A DNA stretch of 36,437 bases from Bacteroidia bacterium (GCA_030430575.1 JAUIKF010000073.1:1-36437); one strand, 5' to 3'. Positions 14,744 through 22,879 are shown, numbered from the stretch's first letter. Numbers and translations are program-made. The notes: generated from the letters alone by a model not told the origin.

Positions 14744-15646
14744 CTACTCCACGCTAGCAACCTCGACCTGGCGCACTTCTTTTGTGGTGAAGTTGTGAAC
14801 AAAAGCGACGATCTTGCAATGTACAGCATCAAAATCAGCATCCAAGTCATGGCAAAGGGAGACGCGATAAGTGGCCCCTTCAGGCACTTCGCTCCTGGAG
14901 AGTTGTTGGCCCCAAGTTCCATTTAATGATTTGCGGAATACCTCATGATGGGTATAATCTGGAACATCTTCCTGGTCGCTTGGCAGGCGATAGTCTCTCT
15001 GCCAATCGATGACTTCGTCTTCGATCAAGCAGACCACCAGGAATTCCTGGTCAGTACCAGGCACCAGGTATTTGACATCTACGATGGTCACTAGCTCACG
15101 CGTAGCCTTATCAAAACAATTGGTAATGATGATTCCAGCCTCTACTGGTTTTGCCAGTTCTTCCGATATCGCAGTTTCCCATTTAAATGGACCAAAGAGA
15201 TGCAGCCCTGGTTCGCTTTCAGTTCGATTGATGAGACCAAAAGGAACGGCGTCAATCGGGAAGAATATATCATAAAGGGCTTCGCCCGTTTCTGTGCGAA
15301 AGTCTGTTTCGAATTCCCCGCCTGTCTTGGGAATGGCCAATCCCCCCGCGTGCATACTGACAAGGACCATCTGGTCCTTGAAAGTTTCGTCCCGAAGCTT
15401 TAAGGCAATATCAGTTGCTGCGGGACACATTCCACACGTATGGCCTGTAAATTCTTCAAGCAGCACTTTTTTCTGAATGGTAACACCCGCAAAAGGATCA
15501 TTTAGGGATGGCGCGGCATCTATACATGCCTGTTCAATCATGCAATCGCCTACAGTGGTAGTTTCAACGTAGGGGTATTCAACGATATCACATGCCGTGA
15601 AAGTAGTGATAAAAAGGACTAAAAGAATGCTCAGGTACTTGTTCAT
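14744..15646 (-). CDS. Omp28-related lipoprotein with CxxC motif (copy 2)
   Basis: 300 residues from the ATG at 15644-15646. An upstream in-frame ATG at 15688 would put 14 residues before the signal peptide and overlap the terminator region. Lipobox TACD, Cys19, followed by acidic residues (DIVEYP) that often mark surface-exposed lipoproteins in Bacteroidota. A thioredoxin-like N-terminal part has LLEEFTGHTCGMCPAATDIA (C71, C74), the Omp28 signature, and LVSMHAGGLAIPK. The rest is beta-rich (GIIITNCFD, DVKYLVPGTDQEFLVVCLIEDEVIDWQRDYR). It is closely similar to the next gene upstream, clearly a tandem duplicate. The role of Omp28 proteins is not established. The CxxC motif suggests thiol chemistry. 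A terminator separates the copies, so this copy probably has its own promoter. Confidence 0.8.
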   Translation of the reverse strand: MNKYLSILLVLFITTFTACDIVEYPYVETTTVGDCMIEQACIDAAPSLNDPFAGVTIQKKVLLEEFTGHTCGMCPAATDIALKLRDETFKDQMVLVSMHAGGLAIPKTGGEFETDFRTETGEALYDIFFPIDAVPFGLINRTESEPGLHLFGPFKWETAISEELAKPVEAGIIITNCFDKATRELVTIVDVKYLVPGTDQEFLVVCLIEDEVIDWQRDYRLPSDQEDVPDYTHHEVFRKSLNGTWGQQLSRSEVPEGATYRVSLCHDLDADFDAVHCKIVAFVHNFTTKEVRQVEVASVE

Positions 15647-15678
15647 AGGGGGAAGGAATAAGGTAAATGAGAAAGAAA

Positions 15679-15709
15679 GACCCCGCAAGTTTTTGAAACC
15701 TGCGGGGTC
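15679..15709 (-). terminator. intrinsic terminator between the two Omp28-like genes
   Basis: Read on the minus strand: GACCCCGCAGGTTT pairs with AAAACTTGCGGGGTC around a tiny loop (about 14 pairs with one G-T), followed by TTTCTTTC. It lies 14 nt after the stop of copy 1, so the tandem copies are separately terminated. Confidence 0.85.
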
Positions 15710-15722
15710 ATTTTATGCGGAA

Positions 15723-16643
15723 TTACTGTACAAGTGCCATCTCCACCTGACGAATTTCTTTCGTCTCGAAATTGTGAACAAAGGCCACAATCTTGCAATG
15801 TGCCGCATCAAATTCAGGATCTAAGTCGTGGCAAAAAGTTACTCGGTAAGTTTGGTCTTTTGGGACCACAGACCCAGACAAAGGGCGGCCCCAGGTGCCA
15901 TTCAGCGAACCACGGAAGATGTCATGATGATGGTAATCTGGGATATCTTGTTGATCACCCGATAGGCGATAGTCTTTTTGCCAATTCACGACTTCATCTT
16001 CAATCAGGTATACAGCAAGGTACTCCTGATCTGTCCCTTCGATCAAGTATTTCACATCCACAATCGTCACCAATTCACGCGCATCTTCATCATAACAATT
16101 GGTGATGATAATGCCTGCTTCTGCTGGCAGCGCCAGTTGCTCTCCTACTACCGTTTCCCATTTGAACTGGTCATAGAGGTAAAAATCAGGATCGTTTTCT
16201 GTCCGGTTGATTAAGCCAAAGGGCACTGCATCTGCAGGGAAGAAAAAGTCAAAAAGGTCCTTGCCTTCTTCGGTCCGGTAATCAGTCACGTATTTCGTAC
16301 CTGTCGTTTTCGGCTCAGCCAACCCCCCTTCATGCACACTGACGAGGATCATGCGGTCCTTATAGGTCTCATCGCGCAGCTTCACAGCGATCTCGGACGC
16401 TGCTGGGCAATTGCCACATGTGTGACCTGTAAACTCTTCGAGCATGACTTTTTTCTCAATAGTCACACCTGCAAAAGGATCGTCTATATCTGGTGCGTCC
16501 TCCAGACAAGACAACGCCAGCTCATACCCTGCTGGACAATCTCCTAAGGATGGCTCAAGATAAGGTTCTTCAATGATGTCACATCCTGCAACAATAAGGA
16601 TCAGTGTGAGGGTGAGGAGCAAGGAAATTTGATGCTTAATCAT
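15723..16643 (-). CDS. Omp28-related lipoprotein with CxxC motif (copy 1)
   Basis: 306 residues from the ATG at 16641-16643, giving MIKHQISLLL...IVAGC. An ATG six codons earlier is less likely. Lipobox VAGC, Cys21, followed by DIIEEPYLEP. Core motif VMLEEFTGHTCGNCPAASEIAV (C76, C79), then ILVSVHEGGLAEPK, DAVPFGLINRTENDP and a C-terminal half matching copy 2 nearly throughout (DVKYLIEGTDQEYLAVYLIEDEVVNWQKDYR). Extra cysteines near residues 36 and 46 also have counterparts in copy 2. It sits directly downstream of the DUF6029-like gene on the same strand with 77 nt between, holding GTCTGANN units. Association of Omp28, DUF6029 and TlpA-like genes suggests a shared envelope function, which is inference. 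Confidence 0.8.
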   Translation of the reverse strand: MIKHQISLLLTLTLILIVAGCDIIEEPYLEPSLGDCPAGYELALSCLEDAPDIDDPFAGVTIEKKVMLEEFTGHTCGNCPAASEIAVKLRDETYKDRMILVSVHEGGLAEPKTTGTKYVTDYRTEEGKDLFDFFFPADAVPFGLINRTENDPDFYLYDQFKWETVVGEQLALPAEAGIIITNCYDEDARELVTIVDVKYLIEGTDQEYLAVYLIEDEVVNWQKDYRLSGDQQDIPDYHHHDIFRGSLNGTWGRPLSGSVVPKDQTYRVTFCHDLDPEFDAAHCKIVAFVHNFETKEIRQVEMALVQ

Positions 16644-16661
16644 AATAGTAAAAGTTTGCAT

Positions 16662-16711
16662 GTCTGAAAGTCTGATGACCTGAGCGTTAAGGCTATTCCA
16701 ATCAAACGCTC
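16662..16711. repeat. partial GTCTGANN array (locus C)
   Basis: GTCTGAAA, GTCTGATG and ACCTGAGC in tandem (16662-16685), then a short inverted pair GAGCGTT (16682-16688) and AACGCTC (16705-16711). It lies between the DUF6029-like stop and the Omp28 copy 1 start. It looks like a decayed version of the hairpins at 7330 and 34865. Confidence 0.6.
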
Positions 16712-16720
16712 GTACTTTTG

Positions 16721-18394
16721 TTAGAACGTGCTTGTCATGGAAAAGGTCAAGCCCGTAGAGGCAGGAACTACCCGGCAGATGCCGCCGACACAGAGTAAGC
16801 CCGCTCGTTGGCGACCAAATCCTAAGGCTACACGATTAGCGCCAAAGCGATAGGCAGAATTTACATTGAAATAATGGGGGCGCTTATTGGGGTCGGGATT
16901 CCCATAATTATATTCGTCAAAAACAGAAAAAAACCAATTGGGGCGGATGGAATATTCTAATAAGGCCATGACCCAATCCCCTTGGTCTTCGTCCAATTTT
17001 GCATTCGTAAACATGCCTTGGAGTTCCCCACGAAGTGTCTGTTTATTCTTCAGTTTATAGGTAAATTCTAAGACAGCAATATTGATTCGTACAGAATCCT
17101 GGTTATTGTCTTGATCACCCAGTTCGATGACCCCTTTATTATAAAAGAGGTTGATATAACTGAATGTTGTCTTTAGCTTTTTACTCCACTTTCTAGAAAC
17201 CTCCAGGTTGATATCTTCAAAATACCGATTGTCCATATCTGGGCTGAATTCGACATCGTATTTAAAAATAGAATCCGTATAGGTCTTGTTTAGCCCGTGA
17301 ATGCGCGAATAGTTAAACGTGATCTGGGTACCGTATTTTCCGCCTATTGCTGTTTTTTTAGGGATTTTGTAGATAATGTCTAGTTGAGCACCAAATTCCC
17401 CTTGGGGCTGAGTCGCGTAGGGATACAGCGTTGAGAGGCGGTATAAGTGCTGCAAGGTAGTGGGGGGCAAAAAGTTGATGGTCAACTCCTCTACGAGGGG
17501 ATTGCGCTCCGACCGAAAGTCCAGGTTGTCGACGCGCTTGGCTGTGGCGATGATCCCTAAGCCTTTGGTATTATAACTAGCATTGAAGAAGATACCATTG
17601 CCAGAATTATAGGAGAATAGGTTTTTGTTAATCGGATCATTAATCTTATACGCATATTCCCCATTGAAATTAAATTTACCCTTGCCTACAGAAAAACGAG
17701 CGCCATAGGTAGATACATTTTCAGGCAAAATAAGGTTGACATCGTCATCTTCCAGAAATCGACTCATGAAACTGGTTCCTAGGCTGATTTGCCATTTATT
17801 TACAGCGAGTTTGGGGAAAGATTCGTGCAAAAACCACTCAGCGTCAGTCCCTCGCAACAACCCTGCACTTTTGTCCCAAAACTTCCGCTGACGCCCGGTC
17901 AAAGCCTTCACATAAAATCCCGGCAGCAAACTGAGCTTCACACGGACGCCGTCTACCGAGTTATCTATTCCCAATGTCCATTCCTGATAAGCGCGGAAGA
18001 TCATCCCTGACCCAAACTGGTCATAGAAATTCCCTACTGTCAATTCTAGCTTGTCTGTACGATAATTAGCAAAGCGATAAGGAACTCCTTGCCCTTGGTA
18101 TTCTCCTCGAAATCCCAAAAGTGGATTCAGATAGGCTTCATACCGTATACCTGCGCTGAAATCTCCACGCTGATATACCAATTGTAAGAAGGAATTGGAA
18201 CGAATATTCTCATCTACGGTCTGTGCACTGATCAATTTGTCTTCGAAATACCACTGAGCATCTGTCTGAAAACTGCCACTGATATTTCCAAGATTGAGTT
18301 CTTGTGCTCGAAGGTTCTGCTTCGAGCTTAGCAGAGCCAAGAGACAGATGATGGATAGCAGAAAGGGGCGAAACGAAGGTATTTTTCCGATCAT
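16721..18394 (-). CDS. DUF6029-like outer-membrane beta-barrel protein
   Basis: 557 residues from the ATG at 18392-18394. The frame is open further upstream (23 more residues, MLLFLCYRIFF...), but that part crosses the promoter box and terminator T-tract. A signal peptide is visible (FRPFLLSIICLLALLSSKQNLRAQ). The mature protein starts ELNLGNISGSFQTDAQWYFED, as in DUF6029 proteins, and continues with many alternating amphipathic strands (FSAGIRYEAYLNPLLGF, LELTVGNFYDQFGSGMIFR) and a C-terminal strand ending in an aromatic residue (SMTSTF-stop), as in outer-membrane barrels. The function of the family is not known. The gene has its own -7 box at 18422-18429 and leads into the Omp28-like genes. 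Confidence 0.75.
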   Translation of the reverse strand: MIGKIPSFRPFLLSIICLLALLSSKQNLRAQELNLGNISGSFQTDAQWYFEDKLISAQTVDENIRSNSFLQLVYQRGDFSAGIRYEAYLNPLLGFRGEYQGQGVPYRFANYRTDKLELTVGNFYDQFGSGMIFRAYQEWTLGIDNSVDGVRVKLSLLPGFYVKALTGRQRKFWDKSAGLLRGTDAEWFLHESFPKLAVNKWQISLGTSFMSRFLEDDDVNLILPENVSTYGARFSVGKGKFNFNGEYAYKINDPINKNLFSYNSGNGIFFNASYNTKGLGIIATAKRVDNLDFRSERNPLVEELTINFLPPTTLQHLYRLSTLYPYATQPQGEFGAQLDIIYKIPKKTAIGGKYGTQITFNYSRIHGLNKTYTDSIFKYDVEFSPDMDNRYFEDINLEVSRKWSKKLKTTFSYINLFYNKGVIELGDQDNNQDSVRINIAVLEFTYKLKNKQTLRGELQGMFTNAKLDEDQGDWVMALLEYSIRPNWFFSVFDEYNYGNPDPNKRPHYFNVNSAYRFGANRVALGFGRQRAGLLCVGGICRVVPASTGLTFSMTSTF

Positions 18395-18421
18395 GTTGAA
18401 AAAGGTGAATGCGTTAATTTT

Positions 18422-18429
18422 CAAAGGTA
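18422..18429 (-). promoter_or_regulatory. TACCTTTG -7 box for the DUF6029-like gene
   Basis: A perfect TAnnTTTG on the minus strand, 27 nt before the ATG. I see no clear TTG at -33. The expected spacer is occupied by the T-tract of the preceding terminator. Confidence 0.55.
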
Positions 18430-18477
18430 AAAAAAATATGCGATAGCAGAGGAATAAAAGCACTCCTGCTATCGCAC
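18429..18477 (-). terminator. strong intrinsic terminator after the TlpA-like gene
   Basis: On the minus strand, TGCGATAGCAG (18467-18477) pairs perfectly with CTGCTATCGCA (18439-18449), followed by TATTTTTTTT. The T-tract runs straight into the TACCTTTG promoter box of the next gene. Confidence 0.9.
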
Positions 18478-18545
18478 TGACATGGTGTTAGGCTTCTAAG
18501 CCTTTTTATTCAAAATTCACCATTCAATCATTCAAAATTATTCCC

Positions 18546-19973
18546 TTATCCCCCAAATATCTCTGCGAGTTTTGCCTCCAGGGCAGCACCTCTGAGTTTA
18601 TTGGCAATGATGCGTCCTTCCCGGTCGAGCAGGACGGTATAGGGAATAGAGCTGACGCCATAAAGCTGCGCAGCTTCGTTTTTCCACTGCTTCAAGTCAC
18701 TTACATGAAGCCAGTCCAAGCCATCTTTTTGGATGGCTTGAAGCCATCGGTTCTTGTCTCGGTCAAGGCTTACACTCAGGATTTCAAAGCCTTTGTCTTT
18801 GTATTTTTCATAGACCCGAACAACGTTGGGGTTTTCTCTCCGGCAAGGCCCGCACCAGCTCGCCCAGAAGTCAATCAATACAACTTTTCCCCTCAGGTCG
18901 CTGAGGTTGAGCATATTGCCGTCAGGCGTCGCCATCGTGATTTCAGGTGCGACAGCGCCGATGGTTCGGCTAGCGGCAGCGTTTACCTGCTTTTGTACTT
19001 GTGCCCTTAATTGAGGATTGTCCTTGGGGAAGTCTTCCAAATACCTTCTCCCAAAATGAATATAGTTCTCAACCCCTTGTCCCTGAAAACCAGCGGTAGC
19101 GCCTAGGACTGCCATCTTCTCCGCAGAACTGCCATCAGGAATCCCGTCTAGCGCAGCTATGACATAATCGCGTTGTACCTGGGCACTCAGCCCTATCCGA
19201 GTGAGCGTCGTTGCATACCCTTTGAAATGTTCGTGAAGGAGAGGTAATTGATTAAAAATAGGGCTTGCCAGGTCTGTATGGGTGAAGAAGTTTTTGGCAA
19301 AATATTCAGGTTCTCCCGAGTAAATCTGAGGTTCGCCTGATTGTTGATAATACTGGTAGCTGAGATAGGTCCGAAGGCCAACCACCTTGGCGATAAATGG
19401 ACTAGCAGTCTGTACTGAGTCTAGCAAAGCAAGCTTACGTTCATCCAACTTCACCATCTGCTGGGCCACATTTTCTAGCCCTTGGCCACTTTTCATCGCC
19501 TTGCGATACTGCTGAATCAAGCCATTAAATTGCTGGGTAAAACCATCTATCTGCCTACTTACTGTTGCATAATCACTATTAATTTTTGAATTGCCTACGG
19601 TGGCAAGCTGAAAGTTGCTACAGTTTCCATACAGCGTCAGGGACTCATCTTCCCCTAAGATCAGGAGTTTACTGCCTTGCCCTTTAGGGCCTATATAATA
19701 AAAGCCCTTTTCTTTCACCTGAAAATCTCCACTAAAGCTGCCTTGCCCATTTTCATAGGTAACCTTAAAGGCCGCTACAGGCGTCAAGGTAATCCCATCT
19801 GCCTTGAAAATTCGGATGGAGTCTGCATCACAACTCGTTACTGTACCAGAAATCAAAGTCGTTCCGTCAGGAGCAGTCGTTGCCTGCTCATTGCCAGTCT
19901 TATCGGCAGTGCTTTTACACGCCAATCCCACGGCCAAAAGGCCAAATATGAGGAAGTATCTTAAATAATTCAT
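18546..19973 (-). CDS. TlpA-family thioredoxin-like lipoprotein with N-terminal DUF4369-like domain
   Basis: 475 residues from the ATG at 19971-19973. The frame's earlier ATG (20027) would translate the AT-rich repeat (MIFNFEFNFHFF) and lies upstream of the promoter box, so it is rejected. Signal peptide with lipobox GLAC (Cys19). Residues ~35-130 form a beta-rich domain of the DUF4369 kind (ISGTVTSCDADSIRIFKADG, KEKGFYYIGPKGQGSKLLILGED). A helical middle follows. The C-terminal ~140 residues are thioredoxin-like: WASWCGPCRREN (C374, C377) and the cis-Pro loop SSIPY (P444). It probably reduces or maintains thiols in envelope proteins. The adjacent Omp28-like proteins with CxxC motifs are attractive partners, which is inference. 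Confidence 0.85.
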   Translation of the reverse strand: MNYLRYFLIFGLLAVGLACKSTADKTGNEQATTAPDGTTLISGTVTSCDADSIRIFKADGITLTPVAAFKVTYENGQGSFSGDFQVKEKGFYYIGPKGQGSKLLILGEDESLTLYGNCSNFQLATVGNSKINSDYATVSRQIDGFTQQFNGLIQQYRKAMKSGQGLENVAQQMVKLDERKLALLDSVQTASPFIAKVVGLRTYLSYQYYQQSGEPQIYSGEPEYFAKNFFTHTDLASPIFNQLPLLHEHFKGYATTLTRIGLSAQVQRDYVIAALDGIPDGSSAEKMAVLGATAGFQGQGVENYIHFGRRYLEDFPKDNPQLRAQVQKQVNAAASRTIGAVAPEITMATPDGNMLNLSDLRGKVVLIDFWASWCGPCRRENPNVVRVYEKYKDKGFEILSVSLDRDKNRWLQAIQKDGLDWLHVSDLKQWKNEAAQLYGVSSIPYTVLLDREGRIIANKLRGAALEAKLAEIFGG

Positions 19974-19977
19974 TCTA

Positions 19978-19985
19978 CAAAGGTA
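19978..19985 (-). promoter_or_regulatory. TACCTTTG -7 box four bases before the TlpA-like ATG
   Basis: A perfect TAnnTTTG followed by TAGA and then ATG. Transcription would start at or within a base or two of the ATG, giving a leaderless mRNA. No clear -33 TTG is visible. Confidence 0.5.
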
Positions 19986-19994
19986 CCTAAGGAA

Positions 19995-20157
19995 AAAATG
20001 AAAATTAAACTCAAAATTAAAAATCACCTGCCTGCTTGACCTAATGACAGCAAATAGGAAGAGATATTGTATGGGGAGGGAAATTAAAACTCAAATTCAA
20101 GTTCAAAAAAGAAGGTTTGAGTTTGAGTTTGTATTTGAGCTTGAACTTGAATTTTTC
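19995..20157. repeat. period-6 AT-rich tract and hairpin between yqgE-type and tlpA-type genes
   Basis: At 19995-20025, AAAATN-like hexamers in one direction. At 20083-20157, a hairpin: left arm AATTAAAACTCAAATTCAAGTTCAAA, right arm reading on the other strand as AAATTC, AAGTTC, AAGCTC, AAATAC, AAACTC, AAACTC. The hairpin begins right after the YqgE-type stop and likely ends that transcript. Confidence 0.7.
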
Positions 20158-20158
20158 C

Positions 20159-20722
20159 TTAGTTTAATCTGGGATCTACAGGGTAATTGGAAATGACGCG
20201 ATATTTTTCGCCCATACCACGCAGGATATTCTTCCAGAGGTCTTCATATTCTCCATCAAAAATATAGGCATCATTTTGAGGAGCGATGATCCATGATTTG
20301 CGTTCAAGCTCTTCAAATAGCTGACCTGGCGACCAGCCAGAATAGCCTACAAAAAAGAGGACTTCCTCCTCAGACGCTTCTCCAGAGCGGATCATTTCTT
20401 TGAGTTGATCGAAGTCCCCACTCCAATACAGATCACCACTGATATGGCGACTTCCGCTCAGTTGCTCTCCGAGGCGGTGCACATAGTGCAATGTATTTTG
20501 CTCTACAGGCCCTCCTAAAAAGACAGGGGAATCAAAATCATCCAAGTCTTCTACAATTTCATGTATACCTGCTTTCAACTGTCGATTCATAACAAAGCCG
20601 AGACTTCCATCCTCTCCATGCTCTACCAACAGCACCACCGTCCTCCGAAAATTGGGGTCTCCCATGAAGGGCTCTGATACTAAAAATCTGCCAGGTCCAG
20701 GTTTGAATTTACTTGTAATCAT
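20159..20722 (-). CDS. YqgE/AlgH family protein
   Basis: 187 residues from the ATG at 20720-20722, giving MITSKFKPGPGRFLVSEP. The frame's earlier ATG (20785) adds 21 residues without similarity to the family. Family hallmarks are GRFLVSEPFMGDPNFRRTVVLLVEHGEDGSLGFVMNR at the start, PVFLGGPVEQNTLHYVHR in the middle, then FFVGYSGWSPGQLFEELERKSWI. The length is that of the family. The fold is known from structures, but the biochemical role is not settled. It is cytoplasmic. It is divergent from the EamA permease gene, with 108 nt between starts. Confidence 0.9.
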   Translation of the reverse strand: MITSKFKPGPGRFLVSEPFMGDPNFRRTVVLLVEHGEDGSLGFVMNRQLKAGIHEIVEDLDDFDSPVFLGGPVEQNTLHYVHRLGEQLSGSRHISGDLYWSGDFDQLKEMIRSGEASEEEVLFFVGYSGWSPGQLFEELERKSWIIAPQNDAYIFDGEYEDLWKNILRGMGEKYRVISNYPVDPRLN

Positions 20723-20807
20723 AGGGAATGAAAAATTGCAATTTATGTCGATCTTTCCTAGAAAAAAACCAGTTTTTTCCAACACCGATTCTTTGGTGAG
20801 TTATTCC

Positions 20808-20815
20808 TACCTTTG
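20808..20815 (+). promoter_or_regulatory. TACCTTTG -7 box for the EamA permease gene
   Basis: A perfect TAnnTTTG ending 15 nt before the ATG at 20831, giving a predicted leader of about ten bases. No clear TTG at the -33 position. Confidence 0.6.
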
Positions 20816-20830
20816 CGCAAATTTTACCTT

Positions 20831-21757
20831 ATGGCTCGTAATCCTACTGTCTTGGCGTGGTCCATCCTGATCTTTTTGGCATTGGTATGGGGGAGTTCCT
20901 ATATCATGATGGAGCAAGGGTTGAAAGTGTTCAGCCCGACTGAGATCGCAGGCCTGCGCAATGTCATTGCAGGACTCTGTCTGCTTCCTTTTGCCCTTCT
21001 GGGCTATCGGAAAATTCACCGAAAAGAATGGAAATACATTGTCACCATTGGCGTGCTGGGCAATGCGCTTCCCGCCATTCTTTTCCCTTTGGCCCTTACA
21101 GTAGTCACTACCTCTACAGCAGGTATTTTAAATTCCTTAACGCCGCTTTTTACCCTATTATTAGGGGCCATGTTATTTGGAGTACCTTTCACAACCAGGC
21201 GTATCGTAGGGATTTTGATAGGGTTTGCAGGAGCTACATTACTGATTTTATTTAAAAGTGGTAAGCCTGATAGCATTACTGGGGAGGTCGTCGAGCATAG
21301 CTTTTGGACACATGCAGCCTTTGCAGCACTTGTGGTAGCAGCTACAGTACTTTATGCCATTAGTACCAATGTCATGAAAAAGCACCTCAACCAAACCAGC
21401 CCTGTATTGGTGTCGGCATTTGCTTTGGCGAGTATCTTGCTGCCTTATAGTCTATATTTACTGTTCACGGATGTACCCCGACTGATCGCAGAAGGGTCTC
21501 GGGAGATGTGGGTAGCCCTAGGATACATCGCCGTTTTGGGGGCGATAGGGACGGGCTTTGCTTTAGTCCTTTTCAATCGACTCATCCAATTGACAGACGC
21601 CATTTTTTCGACCTCTGTTACTTACATTATGCCAATAGTGGTACTGATTTGGGGCTTCCAAATTGGCGAAGAGATCGGTCCTGCGCAGATAGGGGGCATG
21701 ATCATCATTCTGGCAGGTGTTTATTTAGCGAATAAGAAAGAGACCGTTCGTCGCTAG
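20831..21757 (+). CDS. EamA-family (DMT superfamily) permease
   Basis: 308 residues from the ATG at 20831. A TTG start at 20813 would lie inside the promoter box and is rejected. Ten membrane helices form two EamA repeats: the first begins LAWSILIFLALVWGSSYIMMEQGL and contains LRNVIAGLCLLPFALLGY, the second begins FWTHAAFAALVVAATVLYAIS and ends GGMIIILAGVYLANKK. DMT carriers export or import small metabolites, often amino acids. The substrate cannot be read from sequence. The gene lies 96 nt upstream of, and on the same strand as, the hydroxyproline dehydratase gene, so hydroxyproline or a product could be the cargo (inference). Confidence 0.85.
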   Translation: MARNPTVLAWSILIFLALVWGSSYIMMEQGLKVFSPTEIAGLRNVIAGLCLLPFALLGYRKIHRKEWKYIVTIGVLGNALPAILFPLALTVVTTSTAGILNSLTPLFTLLLGAMLFGVPFTTRRIVGILIGFAGATLLILFKSGKPDSITGEVVEHSFWTHAAFAALVVAATVLYAISTNVMKKHLNQTSPVLVSAFALASILLPYSLYLLFTDVPRLIAEGSREMWVALGYIAVLGAIGTGFALVLFNRLIQLTDAIFSTSVTYIMPIVVLIWGFQIGEEIGPAQIGGMIIILAGVYLANKKETVRR

Positions 21758-21853
21758 CGCTCCTCACTACGAGGCCGCTCGAAGACTCGCTATTCTATCA
21801 TTCTATCCTCCACTCATTCAATCATTTCCATTTTCTCATCTTATCATTCTCTT

Positions 21854-22879
21854 ATGCCCACCTGGACCCCTCCTTCCCACTGGCAAGTCATCCATTCCAT
21901 AGAAGCGCATACAGGCGGAGAACCCCTGCGCATCATTACAGGCGGTCTGCCTGACATTCATGGAAATACAATTCTGGAAAAACGGCGCTATTTTAGAGAT
22001 CACTTAGATCACATCAGGACAGGCCTGATGTGGGAACCTCGTGGCCATGCAGACATGTATGGTGCAGTATTGACAGAAGCAGTGACGCCCGACGGGGACG
22101 CTGGGGTATTTTTTCTACACAATGAAGGGTATAGCACTATGTGTGGTCATGCAATTATTGCTTTGACCAAAGTGCTTTTGGATACGGGCATGGTCATAAA
22201 AAACGGAGATACGCCTCTGCTGAAATTGGATACGCCTGCAGGCAGAGTAGTTGCTACGGGGTACAGAGAAGGGGGTGTCGTAAAAAAGGTCAGTTTCAAA
22301 AATGTACCTTCATTTGTCTATTCCTTAGATCAAATGGTCATCGTTCCAGGCATAGGGGAGGTCCGATATGACATCGCCTTTGGTGGGGCGTTTTATGCGT
22401 ATTGTTCGGCACCAGCACTCGGCTTACAGCTAGACGCAGCTTCGCATGACCAGCTCATCGATTGTGGCCGTCGCATCAAACAAGCCGTCATGGCTCAACA
22501 ACCCGTGAACCACCCTTTCGAAGCAGATCTAAGTTTCCTGTATGGGACTATATTTGTGGGACCTGCTGTGAATGCTGACCATCACAGTCGCAATGTCTGC
22601 ATTTTTGCGGATGGAGAAGTGGACCGATCTCCTACGGGGACGGGTGTGAGTGGAAGGGCAGCGCTACATGTCAAGAAGGGGGAATTGGCCTTAGGGGAAA
22701 AGGTCACTATCGAAAGCATTCTGGGAACGACGATGGAAGTGGAAGCATTAGAAAAAACCACCTTCGGTGCGTATGAAGCAGTGATTCCCGAAGTCACGGG
22801 AACTGCTTCTATTATCGGTCAGCACCAATTTTATTTCGATCCTGCCGACGACCTAAATAAGGGATTTATTTTTAGGTAG
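21854..22879 (+). CDS. proline racemase-fold trans-3-hydroxy-L-proline dehydratase
   Basis: 341 residues. The family motifs are SIEAHTGGEPLRIITGG at the start, MWEPRGHADMYGAV, a first catalytic cysteine in STMCGH (C97), and the second catalytic motif DRSPTGTGVSGR. In proline racemases and 4-hydroxyproline epimerases the second motif has Cys (SPCGTG). Here it is Thr (T261). The Cys/Thr pair is the known signature of trans-3-hydroxy-L-proline dehydratase (human L3HYPDH type, EC 4.2.1.77), which dehydrates trans-3-hydroxy-L-proline to pyrroline-2-carboxylate. Hence dehydratase, not racemase. The partner gene for the next step (pyrroline-2-carboxylate reductase) is not in the window. Its 3' end overlaps the convergent TPR gene by 8 nt. 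Confidence 0.85.
   Translation: MPTWTPPSHWQVIHSIEAHTGGEPLRIITGGLPDIHGNTILEKRRYFRDHLDHIRTGLMWEPRGHADMYGAVLTEAVTPDGDAGVFFLHNEGYSTMCGHAIIALTKVLLDTGMVIKNGDTPLLKLDTPAGRVVATGYREGGVVKKVSFKNVPSFVYSLDQMVIVPGIGEVRYDIAFGGAFYAYCSAPALGLQLDAASHDQLIDCGRRIKQAVMAQQPVNHPFEADLSFLYGTIFVGPAVNADHHSRNVCIFADGEVDRSPTGTGVSGRAALHVKKGELALGEKVTIESILGTTMEVEALEKTTFGAYEAVIPEVTGTASIIGQHQFYFDPADDLNKGFIFR

Noticed and set aside
21854-22879. Proline racemase or 4-hydroxyproline epimerase
   Set aside because: Those enzymes need Cys at both catalytic positions; here the second is Thr261.
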